Notes: generated by a model not told the origin, from the sequence alone. A stretch of DNA of 64,000 nt from Bacteroidaceae bacterium (GCA_017536695.1 JAFXGX010000069.1:1-64000), one strand, 5' to 3'; shown: positions 36,728-45,567, counted from the stretch's first letter. Made by a program: numbers and translations.

Positions 36728-37038
36728 TAAAAAGTTCGTTGTTCTGGTTTGGCGTGGATATAGCAGAAAATATAAGTTGAGTTGTGGGGAACTAACATGG
36801 AGTATTGTTTCATGCCTTTACACACAAAATATTTAACTATTTTTTTAGCAAGTTTGTCGCTTTTGACATTTCTATAGATGTACCATGAACTTTGTATTGG
36901 TAGATTACATTTTATGAAAAGAGTGCGTTTGGCATTATTGGTTTGACCAATAATACATTCATTATACTTTTTGGCCCTACCTTTCTTCAAATGATTCTCA
37001 ATGTCTAAAGTACAATTTCTAAATGTTTGTTTTTTCAT
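36727..37038 (-). CDS. Small protein of unknown function, coupled to the transglutaminase-like gene
   Basis: A 103-residue basic protein, rich in Lys, Asn and Cys, without signal peptide or membrane helix. I do not recognise it. It is kept because its stop overlaps the start of the next gene in a TAATG junction, the coupling seen at other true junctions in this window, and because a TAnnTTTG element (37049-37056) lies just upstream. It may still be a chance frame. Confidence 0.5.
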   Translation of the reverse strand: MKKQTFRNCTLDIENHLKKGRAKKYNECIIGQTNNAKRTLFIKCNLPIQSSWYIYRNVKSDKLAKKIVKYFVCKGMKQYSMLVPHNSTYIFCYIHAKPEQRTF

Positions 37039-37048
37039 TGTTTTTTTA

Positions 37049-37076
37049 CAAATGTATGAATAGATACTTTGGCAAA
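37049..37076 (-). promoter_or_regulatory. Candidate promoter of the surface operon
   Basis: TACATTTG at 37049-37056 on the minus strand matches TAnnTTTG. A TTTG lies 16 bases upstream, shorter than the usual 19-20. If real, it separates the surface operon from the helicase pair. Confidence 0.35.
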
Positions 37077-37114
37077 AGTTGTGGTTTTACCATTTGTAAA
37101 AAAACAAATGAAAT

Positions 37115-39379
37115 TTATCTCTTGTTTTTCTCTATGACTTCAATACGTCTGTTACTTATTGCGGAACTTAATATTGGTGAGTGGGTTCTTGATTTATTTC
37201 CAAGAATTGTTACTGCGTATTTCGCTCTAGTGATAGCAACGTACATCCTGTTATGCCATTCGTAATTCTGATAGATGATTCTTTCATCGTTACTATATTG
37301 TGGCACACGTCCTTTATCAACACCAACAATGACAACTGCATCAAATTCAAGTCCTCCAATGTAATCAATATATCCTAATACGTATTTATTGCTCTTGTTT
37401 GCAGCTTTTAATGATGCATAATCACCTCTCCTCTTAAGGACTTCTATAGGCTTATTGCGTTCTTTTGCATATTTCTCTAATGAATAATGTATCTCGTGGT
37501 TTGTGCTTACCAAAAGAATCTTATCACGGCGAGTATGCATTGCATCAACTAAAGAGTCGATTTCTCGGAATGACTCTTTAATCATTTCATTATCAGTAGA
37601 AGATAGTATATATATAGGTGTACGTGACTTTTGCTCCTCCTCTGTTGTAAAAGAGAAATTAATTTTCTCTAAAGGGTTATCGAAGTTTAAAAACATCTCT
37701 GCTCCTGTTGTCAAAACAGAGAATGCGAGATCAATGATTTGTGGTGAACTTCTAAAGACGGTACTTAAGTGTGTTTCAATACCGTTTTCAGCTTTCATAG
37801 ACTTTGTTAGATTTTCTTTAGTAAGGCCATGGTCACCGACAGCTTGTGTTTTGTCTATTGCGTATAGTATATGTTGTTCTTTCTCATTTCTACATAGATA
37901 ATGAAAAATAGACAGTTCGTTGTAACTAAACAAATGTACCTCATCAATTATTACAACATCATATCCGTACTCTGTGCGTTTTCTTCTCCATATTGGGGAT
38001 GCAAGTTGTAATGATGATGTGAGAGATATATCATCATTGTCGAAATAACCAAGTTGCTCTAACATTGATTGATACTTTTCATATATGAGATATATGAAAT
38101 CATAGTCTCCTTCTTTAGAAACAGGAATACTGCCTTCCAACCTTGGCAGTTGCTTGTATTTGTCAATATCGCCAGCAGCTCGCCCTTTTATTGTGATAGA
38201 AATTTCAGAGACAAGTGCTTCTATTATATGTGCTTTATTTGAACCAGTTACATAATTTACAAACTCTTCTGAACACAAATACTTATATGTCGGTAGGTCT
38301 TTGTCTTCAGCTTCAATAAAAGCATCTCTAATGAGTTTAAATTGCAGGTCCTTACACTCTTGTGCATCAGCATCAAGTAGCTCGGTCTGTCCAATATGAT
38401 TTCCTAAGTATGTTGTACACCATTCTTGCAATGTGGTAATTTCTATATTTTGTTTGCTGTATTCCTTTTCCATAATGTCTGGAAATGGCGATGTCGCACT
38501 CATTAGAACGCTCAATTTGTCCTTTGCGGAAATAGAATGGCATATGAACAATATTTTTAGTGCGGTGTCTGTGCTCTTGGCTTCTTTAATTAGATTTATG
38601 CTCCTTAAAAGTAAAGATATTGTTTTGCCCGTGCCTGCAGCTCCTTCTAGTCGCTCGTTTCCTTTGAGGGGACGATTTATAAAATCTCTTTGCTTTTTAG
38701 ATAGCAATGGCAACCATCCATCAAATTCAATTACACCTTCTATGTTGTTGTTTATCTCATTGAGCTTTGTGACTTGTAAAGGCTCAATTTCTATGGATTC
38801 TCCTTGTTCTTGCTTCGTTGGTATACAAATTCTTTCTGCTTCAGCCTTAATATTCTTTATGTTAATAACAGAAGCTCCTTTGCATGTCTCAAACTGTCCT
38901 GTTCCCATATTAACAGCACAGATGCATTTTATATTTCTTTTTTCTGTGTATTGTTTATCAGGGGATAGGTTTATTAGTATCTTAAATGGTTTGAGGTTGG
39001 TATAGGGGAAGGGAAATAATATTGCGTGGTTGTCATTTATGATTTTCTCGGAGACAGTAAGTGGATAGTTCTCCCAACGTTTTAAAGCAAACTTGAAGAT
39101 TTTTTGAAGTACGGTAATGATGAAATTATCATCTTTCTCTATAAAGCCATTTAAGGTCTCAAAATCTAATAAAACATAAGAATATATGTTGGTTTTGTCT
39201 TTATGAAAGATATAACCCCAATTCTTTGATTCTTTGCAACAAATGCTCTTTATGTTTTTATTTTTATTATCACGGATAAAATCTACAAGTAAGGCTGCGT
39301 CATCAAACTCTCCACTCTGAAATGTAATTGCTTGTGCTATATATCTAACAGCCTGCTCTTCTATAAATAATGCTTTCAT
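37115..39379 (-). CDS. UvrD/Rep-like superfamily 1 helicase, candidate defence protein
   Basis: A 754-residue cytoplasmic DNA helicase/ATPase. About 220 N-terminal residues match nothing I know. Then come Walker A GAAGTGKT (246-253), motif II VVIIDEVH (475-482, DEVH instead of the usual DExx of UvrD), AIDKTQA, VFRSSPQI, the motif V-like YIGGLEFDAVVIV, and motif VI YVAITRAK. Helicases with large unknown N-termini beside an unknown partner are typical of phage-defence modules. It follows the partner gene by five bases. The region is AT-rich. Alternative: a repair helicase on an acquired element. Not Gabija-like as far as I can see. Confidence 0.8.
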   Translation of the reverse strand: MKALFIEEQAVRYIAQAITFQSGEFDDAALLVDFIRDNKNKNIKSICCKESKNWGYIFHKDKTNIYSYVLLDFETLNGFIEKDDNFIITVLQKIFKFALKRWENYPLTVSEKIINDNHAILFPFPYTNLKPFKILINLSPDKQYTEKRNIKCICAVNMGTGQFETCKGASVINIKNIKAEAERICIPTKQEQGESIEIEPLQVTKLNEINNNIEGVIEFDGWLPLLSKKQRDFINRPLKGNERLEGAAGTGKTISLLLRSINLIKEAKSTDTALKILFICHSISAKDKLSVLMSATSPFPDIMEKEYSKQNIEITTLQEWCTTYLGNHIGQTELLDADAQECKDLQFKLIRDAFIEAEDKDLPTYKYLCSEEFVNYVTGSNKAHIIEALVSEISITIKGRAAGDIDKYKQLPRLEGSIPVSKEGDYDFIYLIYEKYQSMLEQLGYFDNDDISLTSSLQLASPIWRRKRTEYGYDVVIIDEVHLFSYNELSIFHYLCRNEKEQHILYAIDKTQAVGDHGLTKENLTKSMKAENGIETHLSTVFRSSPQIIDLAFSVLTTGAEMFLNFDNPLEKINFSFTTEEEQKSRTPIYILSSTDNEMIKESFREIDSLVDAMHTRRDKILLVSTNHEIHYSLEKYAKERNKPIEVLKRRGDYASLKAANKSNKYVLGYIDYIGGLEFDAVVIVGVDKGRVPQYSNDERIIYQNYEWHNRMYVAITRAKYAVTILGNKSRTHSPILSSAISNRRIEVIEKNKR

Positions 39380-39384
39380 ATTTA

Positions 39385-40212
39385 TTACTGCAATATGTTG
39401 TTTTTAAGTTCTTGGCAAAAATCATCGATGCCAATACGTGAAAACTGTTGTGTAAACTGTTGTATCAGATTCTCTATATATGGAGAACGCATAACACGTA
39501 ATTGCATAATTATATTTCCTTCTGAGTTATGCTCAATATCGCTATTTTGTAATAGGATGTCGCTCAATGGAGTGTCAATACCATTTGAAATCTCCTCAAA
39601 AAGTATAGGATTTAACTTGTTTATCTCTTTTAAACGTATTATGTAATAAGTACCCTCTTTGTTATCATTATGTTCAATAAAATAATAATGAGGGATTTTG
39701 TTTTCAATAAGCTCTTTTAATATGCTTCTTTTTTGTTTGGAATATTTTGTATATAGTTGTTCAATGTCTATTTTTTTAGATTCTAGATTCTCCAGGTCTT
39801 CTAGGGTGTCAAATGTTTTTCTTATCCGATTATCAAATTCTTTTGCATGAGTACTATGTTCCTTTTTGAAATTTTCTATGACTTTCTTTATATTGTCATA
39901 ATTATATCTTTTCAAGAGATTAATAGATATCTTATAGTCAGTAAAGACCTTAAACAAGTTTCCTAATGATTCGTTCTTTAGGTGGCATATGAATATTTGT
40001 GGCAGTTCTGTTTCAATCCAATCTTCCAATCTTACCATTGGGAGATAATGGTAAAAAGGAACTTTCTTATGTGCGATATCACATCTAGGTGTAATAATTA
40101 TTCCATGTATTGTGGTATTCTTATACAGATAAGATTTAGCTCCACTAAAAACTGAACCCTGAGTCATTTCTCCAAAAGTCCGTTCTTCGAAGGTTTTTCT
40201 AAACTTAGGCAT
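39385..40212 (-). CDS. Unknown protein paired with the helicase
   Basis: A 275-residue cytoplasmic protein without known domain. The N-terminal segment TPRCDIAHKKVPFYHYLP (41-58) looks like the CDI-type motif of uncharacterised proteins that accompany ATPases or helicases in mobile loci, but I cannot name the family. The middle part is a charged helical stretch (about 100-165), and the end is rich in Gln/Asn/Ile. It lies five bases before the helicase gene, so the two are made together and probably act together. Confidence 0.7.
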   Translation of the reverse strand: MPKFRKTFEERTFGEMTQGSVFSGAKSYLYKNTTIHGIIITPRCDIAHKKVPFYHYLPMVRLEDWIETELPQIFICHLKNESLGNLFKVFTDYKISINLLKRYNYDNIKKVIENFKKEHSTHAKEFDNRIRKTFDTLEDLENLESKKIDIEQLYTKYSKQKRSILKELIENKIPHYYFIEHNDNKEGTYYIIRLKEINKLNPILFEEISNGIDTPLSDILLQNSDIEHNSEGNIIMQLRVMRSPYIENLIQQFTQQFSRIGIDDFCQELKNNILQ

Positions 40213-40250
40213 ATTGGAATGGGATAGTAAGGTCTTATTAGGTTTATAAT

Positions 40251-40649
40251 TTACAAGTCTAGAATTCCATAGAATACGTCATCGTTTATAGTAATCTCAA
40301 TATAATTGGTTCCGCATCCAAGAGAAGAAATATCTAATATTACAATGCTTTCTCCTTCATTGACAAAATATGAAATAAAAGAATTTGTGTCAAGGTTCGT
40401 TACTTCAATATTGGTATTGTTGACGTAGCGGTCAAAATTTATGTAAATATGCCCATCTTGGTAGTAAGCCTCAATGCATATTGTTGAACCTCTGTGTAAA
40501 TCGGAGTTTAATGGTTTCTGCTTTACGACAATTGGGACATGATCGGCAGGAACTTCCTCTTCCTTATCATGATTACTTACTGTAAGTGACACGGCGTTAA
40601 TACTTATGCAACAGCATAATGATAAAATGGTAATGATAAGTTTCTTCAT
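40251..40649 (-). CDS. Small secreted DUF3244-type protein
   Basis: A 132-residue secreted protein of the Bacteroidales DUF3244 kind: Sec signal peptide (start MKKLIITIL; an upstream ATG 25 codons away is less likely), then a single Ig-like/beta-sandwich domain with a typical YINFDRYVNNTNIEVTNL region and a C-terminal NYIEITINDDVFYGILDL. Members of the family occur in many Bacteroides strains, often beside a TPR-containing membrane regulator, as here. Function is unknown. Candidate promoter TAAATTTG at 40673-40680. Confidence 0.75.
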   Translation of the reverse strand: MKKLIITILSLCCCISINAVSLTVSNHDKEEEVPADHVPIVVKQKPLNSDLHRGSTICIEAYYQDGHIYINFDRYVNNTNIEVTNLDTNSFISYFVNEGESIVILDISSLGCGTNYIEITINDDVFYGILDL

Positions 40650-40672
40650 GGTAGAATTGATTTTGATTTTTG

Positions 40673-40704
40673 CAAATTTAAGGAATCCTTCCTCTATATA
40701 TAAA
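40673..40704 (-). promoter_or_regulatory. Candidate promoter of the DUF3244 gene
   Basis: TAAATTTG at 40673-40680 on the minus strand matches TAnnTTTG. A TTTA lies 20 bases upstream in place of TTTG. The leader would be about 20 bases. Confidence 0.4.
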
Positions 40705-40781
40705 GCTAAAATGCAAAAATTCATCTAACAAATATTCATGTAAGTTGCTGATTTATAACAGATTGCAAGTTTGAACAACGC

Positions 40782-40847
40782 CAGCAATCTAACAAACGGC
40801 ATAACTAGCTGGTTATCAATAAGTTATGCTATTTTGTTAGATTGCTG
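40782..40847. repeat. Long two-part hairpin between the regulator and the DUF3244 gene
   Basis: An outer 15-bp perfect stem (CAGCAATCTAACAAA at 40782-40796 with its complement at 40833-40847), a small internal loop, an inner 8-bp stem (GCATAACT with AGTTATGC) and a 15-base loop. It lies in the 314-base gap between the two genes. It could end the regulator transcript, though the T-run is short, or be a regulatory RNA element or binding site. Confidence 0.65.
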
Positions 40848-40963
40848 CGCTATAATGTGTTGAAAATCTGATGGTTAACGGCTGAATGCGAACTTCCTAT
40901 GAGACACTAGGGCTATTATAATGTGGAAGAAACAGATACAATAAATTCAGTGATAATTCTCTA

Positions 40964-42637
40964 TTAAAGATGTCTTAGAATGTCTTCTTTATTATCTGTT
41001 GTTGAGTTCTGTATTCTTATTTTAAGCCTTGATTTCTTCATATAAATATTGCCGATGGAATCTCCGGTAAATATGCTTATGGCTTTTGCCGAGAAGCCTG
41101 CAAGAAAATAACACAATAGACGGAAATCGCTTTCCTTGAATTCAGGAAGGGAATTCCTTGCTATATCCATAATATTGCCCTTGTAATAATTGATGATACT
41201 CTCAAGTTCTGCAATGTGCTTTTTGTCATCTTGTAGTTTTTCAATTTCTTTTCTGACCAAGTTATAAATTGCCTCTTTTTCTTTTTTTGAACAATGTGTT
41301 TCGTAATATGTGTTGCTTAACTTGTCAATCATCAAGAACTGCTTATTAAATAACGTGTTAATCTTGTCATTCATGAGTTTGACCTCTTTGGTTATGGTTT
41401 CTACATCATGGTTCTTTGAGATGAGTGTTTCCTGTAGGTCATGTGTTATTTCAATATACCGTGCTATCACTTCATTCTTCGACTTTATTCTAACACTAAT
41501 ATATGATAAGGTAAGGCTGAGAATAAAAATGGATATTGAGATTATGTAGATCTGGCGTTGTTGATTTGTCTTCAACTTTAATTGGTTGTAATCTGATTGA
41601 GATTTGAAATAGTCTCTTTGGGCAGATTGTATTGGCTTTTGCAGTGTGCTGCGGACAACCGTGTCTTGAATGTAAAAGAGTCTTTCGTGTGAATTCAAAG
41701 CCCCTGTGTAGTCACCAAGCATTTTCTTTATTTTATAATCTTTATGCAATAGTGTTGTGGTGTCGTTTATGTTCTCGGCTAAAGACCAGGCACGTAGTAA
41801 GTTTGCCTTTGCATTTTCGACATCATTTTTGCAGGCATAGAGGTAGGCCTTTGCCTGAAGTATTGTCAGGTCATCATTAAATTCTGTTGTGCATCTGCTA
41901 TTGAAAAGAGAATCAAGTTTTAATATATTATTCTTGTTGGTGTAAATTGTTGACAATAATCCGATACATCTTTGACACAGGCTCGTGTTGTTAATGAAAG
42001 ACCATTCAAGTGCTTCTGTTATGACCTTTTCAGCCATTTCGTATTGTCCTAAATAGATATGGCACTGTCCAATATTTATCTTTGCATATATCTGGTGTGC
42101 CTCCTTATCTGCTTGTCCGTAAAACTGATATGCTTTTGTGTATGCTGCAAGACTCTTGGGGTAGTTGTATAGCAAATTATGTATTTCTCCGATTTTTGCA
42201 TAGAGTAAACCAATTGCATATGGAATGTCAATGTTGTTTATAAGTTCTTCGGCTTTGGTTAGAGACAGCATCGCTCTAGTGTAATTCCCTGCATTTGAAT
42301 ATACTTTTCCTTGGTATAAATATGCAAGGAATCTCTTTTCCAGGTTATCTTTCTTTTCATAATAAGCTACAGCAATGTTTATCAGTGAATCATTGGTAAC
42401 ATCTATCAAGGCTTTGTCCAAAGCCTGTGAATAGAGTAAGGCGTATCTTGCTCTCTGCTCCTGAGAGTTTATATTTCTGGCATCAATGCCATTCAGTAAG
42501 CAAAGTGAGGAGTCTGGATATTGCTGGATGCACTGTTCTGCTTTAACAAGCTTCTTGTTTGTATCATGGTTATAGTTGCATGCAGTGCAAATGAGTATGA
42601 TAAAAAGTATGTATAAGTATTTTGTTTGTCTAATCAT
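40964..42637 (-). CDS. Membrane-tethered TPR protein with C-terminal HTH (one-component regulator)
   Basis: A 557-residue protein: signal sequence with a lipobox-like Cys (ICTAC, Cys20), about eight TPR units (30-340), one membrane helix (about 367-388, YIISISIFILSLTLSYISV), a coiled-coil (about 400-470) and a C-terminal LuxR/Spo0A-like HTH (FRLLCYFLAGFSAKAISIFTG). The plan is TPR sensor in the periplasm, HTH in the cytoplasm. Such regulators are typical of Bacteroidales, and DUF3244-type genes are frequent neighbours, suggesting this one controls the next gene. The lipobox and a membrane helix together are unusual; one of the two may not function. Confidence 0.8.
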   Translation of the reverse strand: MIRQTKYLYILFIILICTACNYNHDTNKKLVKAEQCIQQYPDSSLCLLNGIDARNINSQEQRARYALLYSQALDKALIDVTNDSLINIAVAYYEKKDNLEKRFLAYLYQGKVYSNAGNYTRAMLSLTKAEELINNIDIPYAIGLLYAKIGEIHNLLYNYPKSLAAYTKAYQFYGQADKEAHQIYAKINIGQCHIYLGQYEMAEKVITEALEWSFINNTSLCQRCIGLLSTIYTNKNNILKLDSLFNSRCTTEFNDDLTILQAKAYLYACKNDVENAKANLLRAWSLAENINDTTTLLHKDYKIKKMLGDYTGALNSHERLFYIQDTVVRSTLQKPIQSAQRDYFKSQSDYNQLKLKTNQQRQIYIISISIFILSLTLSYISVRIKSKNEVIARYIEITHDLQETLISKNHDVETITKEVKLMNDKINTLFNKQFLMIDKLSNTYYETHCSKKEKEAIYNLVRKEIEKLQDDKKHIAELESIINYYKGNIMDIARNSLPEFKESDFRLLCYFLAGFSAKAISIFTGDSIGNIYMKKSRLKIRIQNSTTDNKEDILRHL

Positions 42638-42668
42638 ATCTACTGCTGTTCTTCAACATCGTTTTTTC

Positions 42669-43910
42669 TCACTCTGCTATCGGCATTGTCCCGAACTCGA
42701 GGCTGAAGCCTGTCGCGCGTTGCAGCTCGACCCAAGCTGCTGCTTTGCCGAAGAGTGCCTCGATATACTCGCGGCGCATCTCGCTTTCATCGCGCTCTAC
42801 AATAAGGTACTCTATGAAAGGTATCTCGCCGAGTTCATAGGCTTTCTTCTTGCCTTCGACGACTCTTCTCATGTCGCTGAGCATCTTGCCCGTGAAGGTC
42901 TCGGTCTGCTTTACGGCGTAGAGGAAACTGTTGTATGCCTGCATCACGTCAGCCTGAACGAGAAGACGTGCCTCCTCGACCTCTATGTTTGCCTGCTGTG
43001 CAAGAATCTCATCGGCTATGCGGGCACCCTTGTTCAGGTTCGAGAATTTGAGCGGTACGGCAATACCTGCCTTCAGTGTGGTGAAGTCGGGGCGTGCGAT
43101 GTTGTAAGTGGCGCCTAATACGGCATTCAGCTCCGGACGGCGCTGTGCCTTGTTGAATCTCTTTACCGCTTCTGCCACATCGGCACGGCTGAGTGCCACT
43201 ACAATGTCGGCGCGGTGGGCAAGGGCATTGTTGATATAATGCTCTATGGGTGCAGCCTCTTCGCTCATCTCCAACGTGCCGTTGCCGCGAAGGCTCTCTG
43301 CCCCGTCGAGGCTACCCATGAAATAGCCCATCTTGATAGCGGTGTTGTTGCACCCTGCCTCTGTCTCGAGCATGGCATTACGGGCAATGCCCATTGCCAT
43401 GCGGCTCTCGAGCCAACCGCTCTCGGCTATGTCGCCGCGTATGAAACGCATGCTGTCGTTCGATGCTATCTCTTCAAGGTCGTTCAGTATCTCCTTTGCC
43501 TCGGCAAGCAGCATACTGGCTTTCAGGTGTTCAAGATAGGCAAGGGTGGCATCGGCACGGAAGTTGCGCATGTACTCCTCGAACAGGGCGGCTGTGAGAC
43601 GGCGCTCGCTGTCTGCCATGTTGATGCGGTTTTTGCGTACGCCGAACATGAATGTACGGCTCAGCTCCACCTCTATGCCCTGGCCGAGTTTCTTGCTCCA
43701 GTCTTCGTTGTTGGTGTATGTGACTGCAAGAGTGGGGTCGTTGAATGTCTTTGAACCCTTGAGGTGCGCATCGGCAATATCAATGTCGAGCCTTTTCGCT
43801 GTAAGTGCGATGTTGCCTTCCATGACCCTCTGCATGTATTCTCCGTATGATATCTCCTGTGCCGTGGCTGTTGTCGCTATTAGTGTCAGAATGAATAGTA
43901 GCTTTCTCAT
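42669..43910 (-). CDS. TolC-family outer-membrane protein (CusC-like)
   Basis: A 413-residue TolC-family channel. It has a signal peptide (start MRKLLFILTL, cleaved near TATAQ), then two alpha-hairpin halves: an N-terminal repeat ISYGEYMQRVMEGNIALTAKR and a C-terminal repeat with AGIAVPLKFSNLNKGARI and long coiled stretches. Several Met/His/Glu clusters (MGYFMGS, EEAAP) recall metal-efflux channels, but no CusA/CusB-type partner is near; it is an orphan. The frame is open 15 codons further upstream, but that part is not leader-like. Confidence 0.8.
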   Translation of the reverse strand: MRKLLFILTLIATTATAQEISYGEYMQRVMEGNIALTAKRLDIDIADAHLKGSKTFNDPTLAVTYTNNEDWSKKLGQGIEVELSRTFMFGVRKNRINMADSERRLTAALFEEYMRNFRADATLAYLEHLKASMLLAEAKEILNDLEEIASNDSMRFIRGDIAESGWLESRMAMGIARNAMLETEAGCNNTAIKMGYFMGSLDGAESLRGNGTLEMSEEAAPIEHYINNALAHRADIVVALSRADVAEAVKRFNKAQRRPELNAVLGATYNIARPDFTTLKAGIAVPLKFSNLNKGARIADEILAQQANIEVEEARLLVQADVMQAYNSFLYAVKQTETFTGKMLSDMRRVVEGKKKAYELGEIPFIEYLIVERDESEMRREYIEALFGKAAAWVELQRATGFSLEFGTMPIAE

Positions 43911-43998
43911 AACTCTTTTTGTTGCAAATCTGGTTGCATTTATCTTGTCGTGCAATAGTTCTTTTTGTGATTTTACCGCTTGTGCCAGTCATCGGTTG

Positions 43999-45435
43999 TT
44001 ACCCGCAGCATGGAGTAAGGCCCATCTTTGCGGCCTGCTCAATGATGAATGCCTTGGCTGCATCGTGCTCGTTGGGGATGATGCCGTCGAGGATTGCATC
44101 CTTTACGGCGCTCTTCAGGCGCCCTACCTCGGCGCAGGGGCCCAGATTGAACAGCTGCATTATCTCCTCGCCGTTGACGGGTGGCTGGAAATTGCGTATG
44201 CGGTCCTTCTCCTCGATGTCCTTGAGCTTCTGCCTTACAATCTGGAAATTGTTCAGGAACTGTTTCTTGCGTACCTCGTTCTTGGATGTTATGTCGGCCT
44301 CGCACAGTGTCATCAGGTCATCGATGTCATCGCCGGCGTCGAAGAGCAGGCGTCGTACGGCTGAGTCTGTCACCTCATCATCGGCAATGGCTATGGGGCG
44401 CATGTGCAGCGATACCAGCTTCGCAACGTACTTCATCTTCTCGTTCTGTGGCATCTTGTAGTCGCGGAACAGTTTCATGGTCATCTTCTCGCCCACAATG
44501 TTATGGTTGTGGAAGGTCCACTTCATCACTGGGTCCCAGCGCTTTGTCTTGGGTTTGCCGATGTCATGCAGCAGGGCTGCCCAACGCAACCACAGGTTGT
44601 CGGTCTTCTGTGCTATGTTGTCAAGCACCTCAAGGGTGTGGTAGAACATCTCCTTGTGGCTGTAGCCGTTCTTGGTCTCCACACCCTGCAAGGCTGTCAG
44701 CTGCGGGAAGATGATTTCGAGCAGTCCGCAGCGGTCAAGCTCGATGAAACCTTTCGACGGGGTGGGCGAGAGCAGTATCTTGTTTAGCTCCTCGTTTATT
44801 CTCTCGCGTGAGATTATTCTTATCCTCTCCTTGTTGTCGCACAGTGCCTGGAATGTCTCATCCTCGATGTAGAAGTTGAGCTGTGTGGCAAAGCGTATGC
44901 AACGCATCATGCGCAGCGGGTCATCGCTGAACGTTATTCCCGGTTCAAGGGGGGTGCTTATTATGCGGTCCTCAAGGTCAAGCATGCCGTCGAAGGGGTC
45001 GACAAGCTCTCCGAACCTCTCGCTGTTCAGGCATATCGCCATTGCGTTTATGGTAAAGTCGCGGCGGTTCTGGTCATCTTCCAGCGTGCCGTCCTCGACA
45101 ATGGGGTTGCGCGAGTCATGGCTGTAGCTCTCCTTGCGGGCTCCGACAAACTCAATCTCGTGCTCTCCGTATTTTACCTGTGCTGTGCCGAAGTTCGCGT
45201 ATACCGACAAGTGTGCGCCCTTGCCAAGCCTCTTGCTGAAAGCACGTGCCATCTCGATGCCTTTGCCCACAACGACAACGTCAATGTCGGTCGATGGACG
45301 CTCAAGGAATATGTCACGAACGAATCCACCGACAACATAGCACTCCATGCCAAGGCTGTCGGCAGTTTCGGTAATCTTGCGGAAGATTGGTGTATCAAGT
45401 ATTTTGCAGAGTTCTTCTCTTGTGGGTCTGTACAT
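43999..45435 (-). CDS. CCA tRNA nucleotidyltransferase (HD-domain type)
   Basis: A 478-residue class II nucleotidyltransferase that adds or repairs the 3' CCA of tRNAs; the tRNA gene in this window has no encoded CCA, fitting the need for it. The head domain has VVGGFVRDIFLERPSTDIDVVV (G-G-x-V-R-D and D-x-D metal site), RRDFTINAMA and DPLRMMRCIRFATQLNF. An HD phosphohydrolase domain follows (WAALLHDIGKPKTK). A second possible start lies ten codons upstream. A -7 element lies only 18 bases before the chosen ATG, supporting the short start. Poly(A) polymerase activity is the alternative for the family. Confidence 0.9.
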   Translation of the reverse strand: MYRPTREELCKILDTPIFRKITETADSLGMECYVVGGFVRDIFLERPSTDIDVVVVGKGIEMARAFSKRLGKGAHLSVYANFGTAQVKYGEHEIEFVGARKESYSHDSRNPIVEDGTLEDDQNRRDFTINAMAICLNSERFGELVDPFDGMLDLEDRIISTPLEPGITFSDDPLRMMRCIRFATQLNFYIEDETFQALCDNKERIRIISRERINEELNKILLSPTPSKGFIELDRCGLLEIIFPQLTALQGVETKNGYSHKEMFYHTLEVLDNIAQKTDNLWLRWAALLHDIGKPKTKRWDPVMKWTFHNHNIVGEKMTMKLFRDYKMPQNEKMKYVAKLVSLHMRPIAIADDEVTDSAVRRLLFDAGDDIDDLMTLCEADITSKNEVRKKQFLNNFQIVRQKLKDIEEKDRIRNFQPPVNGEEIMQLFNLGPCAEVGRLKSAVKDAILDGIIPNEHDAAKAFIIEQAAKMGLTPCCG

Positions 45436-45452
45436 TTTTTTGCGCTTTAGCG

Positions 45453-45460
45453 CAAAGATA
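45453..45460 (-). promoter_or_regulatory. Candidate -7 element of the CCA-transferase gene
   Basis: TATCTTTG on the minus strand matches TAnnTTTG; the -33 match is poor. The predicted leader is about 12 bases. Confidence 0.45.
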
Positions 45461-45567
45461 GCCAATAATATTCTATTAATAAAAACGGAGTAGTTAAAAA
45501 CTATTCAATAATCCCTCCGACGGCAAAAAAACATCTTTTACAAGAAGTGTGTAACGATAATATGTTG

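Noticed and set aside
37091..37110. CATTTGT/ACAAATG hairpin as a helicase terminator
   Set aside because: Only seven weak A/T-rich pairs and no proper T-run; too weak to list as a terminator.
37115..40212. Gabija or another named helicase defence system
   Set aside because: The partner has no ATPase/TOPRIM motifs of GajA, and the helicase N-terminus is different; left as an unnamed module.
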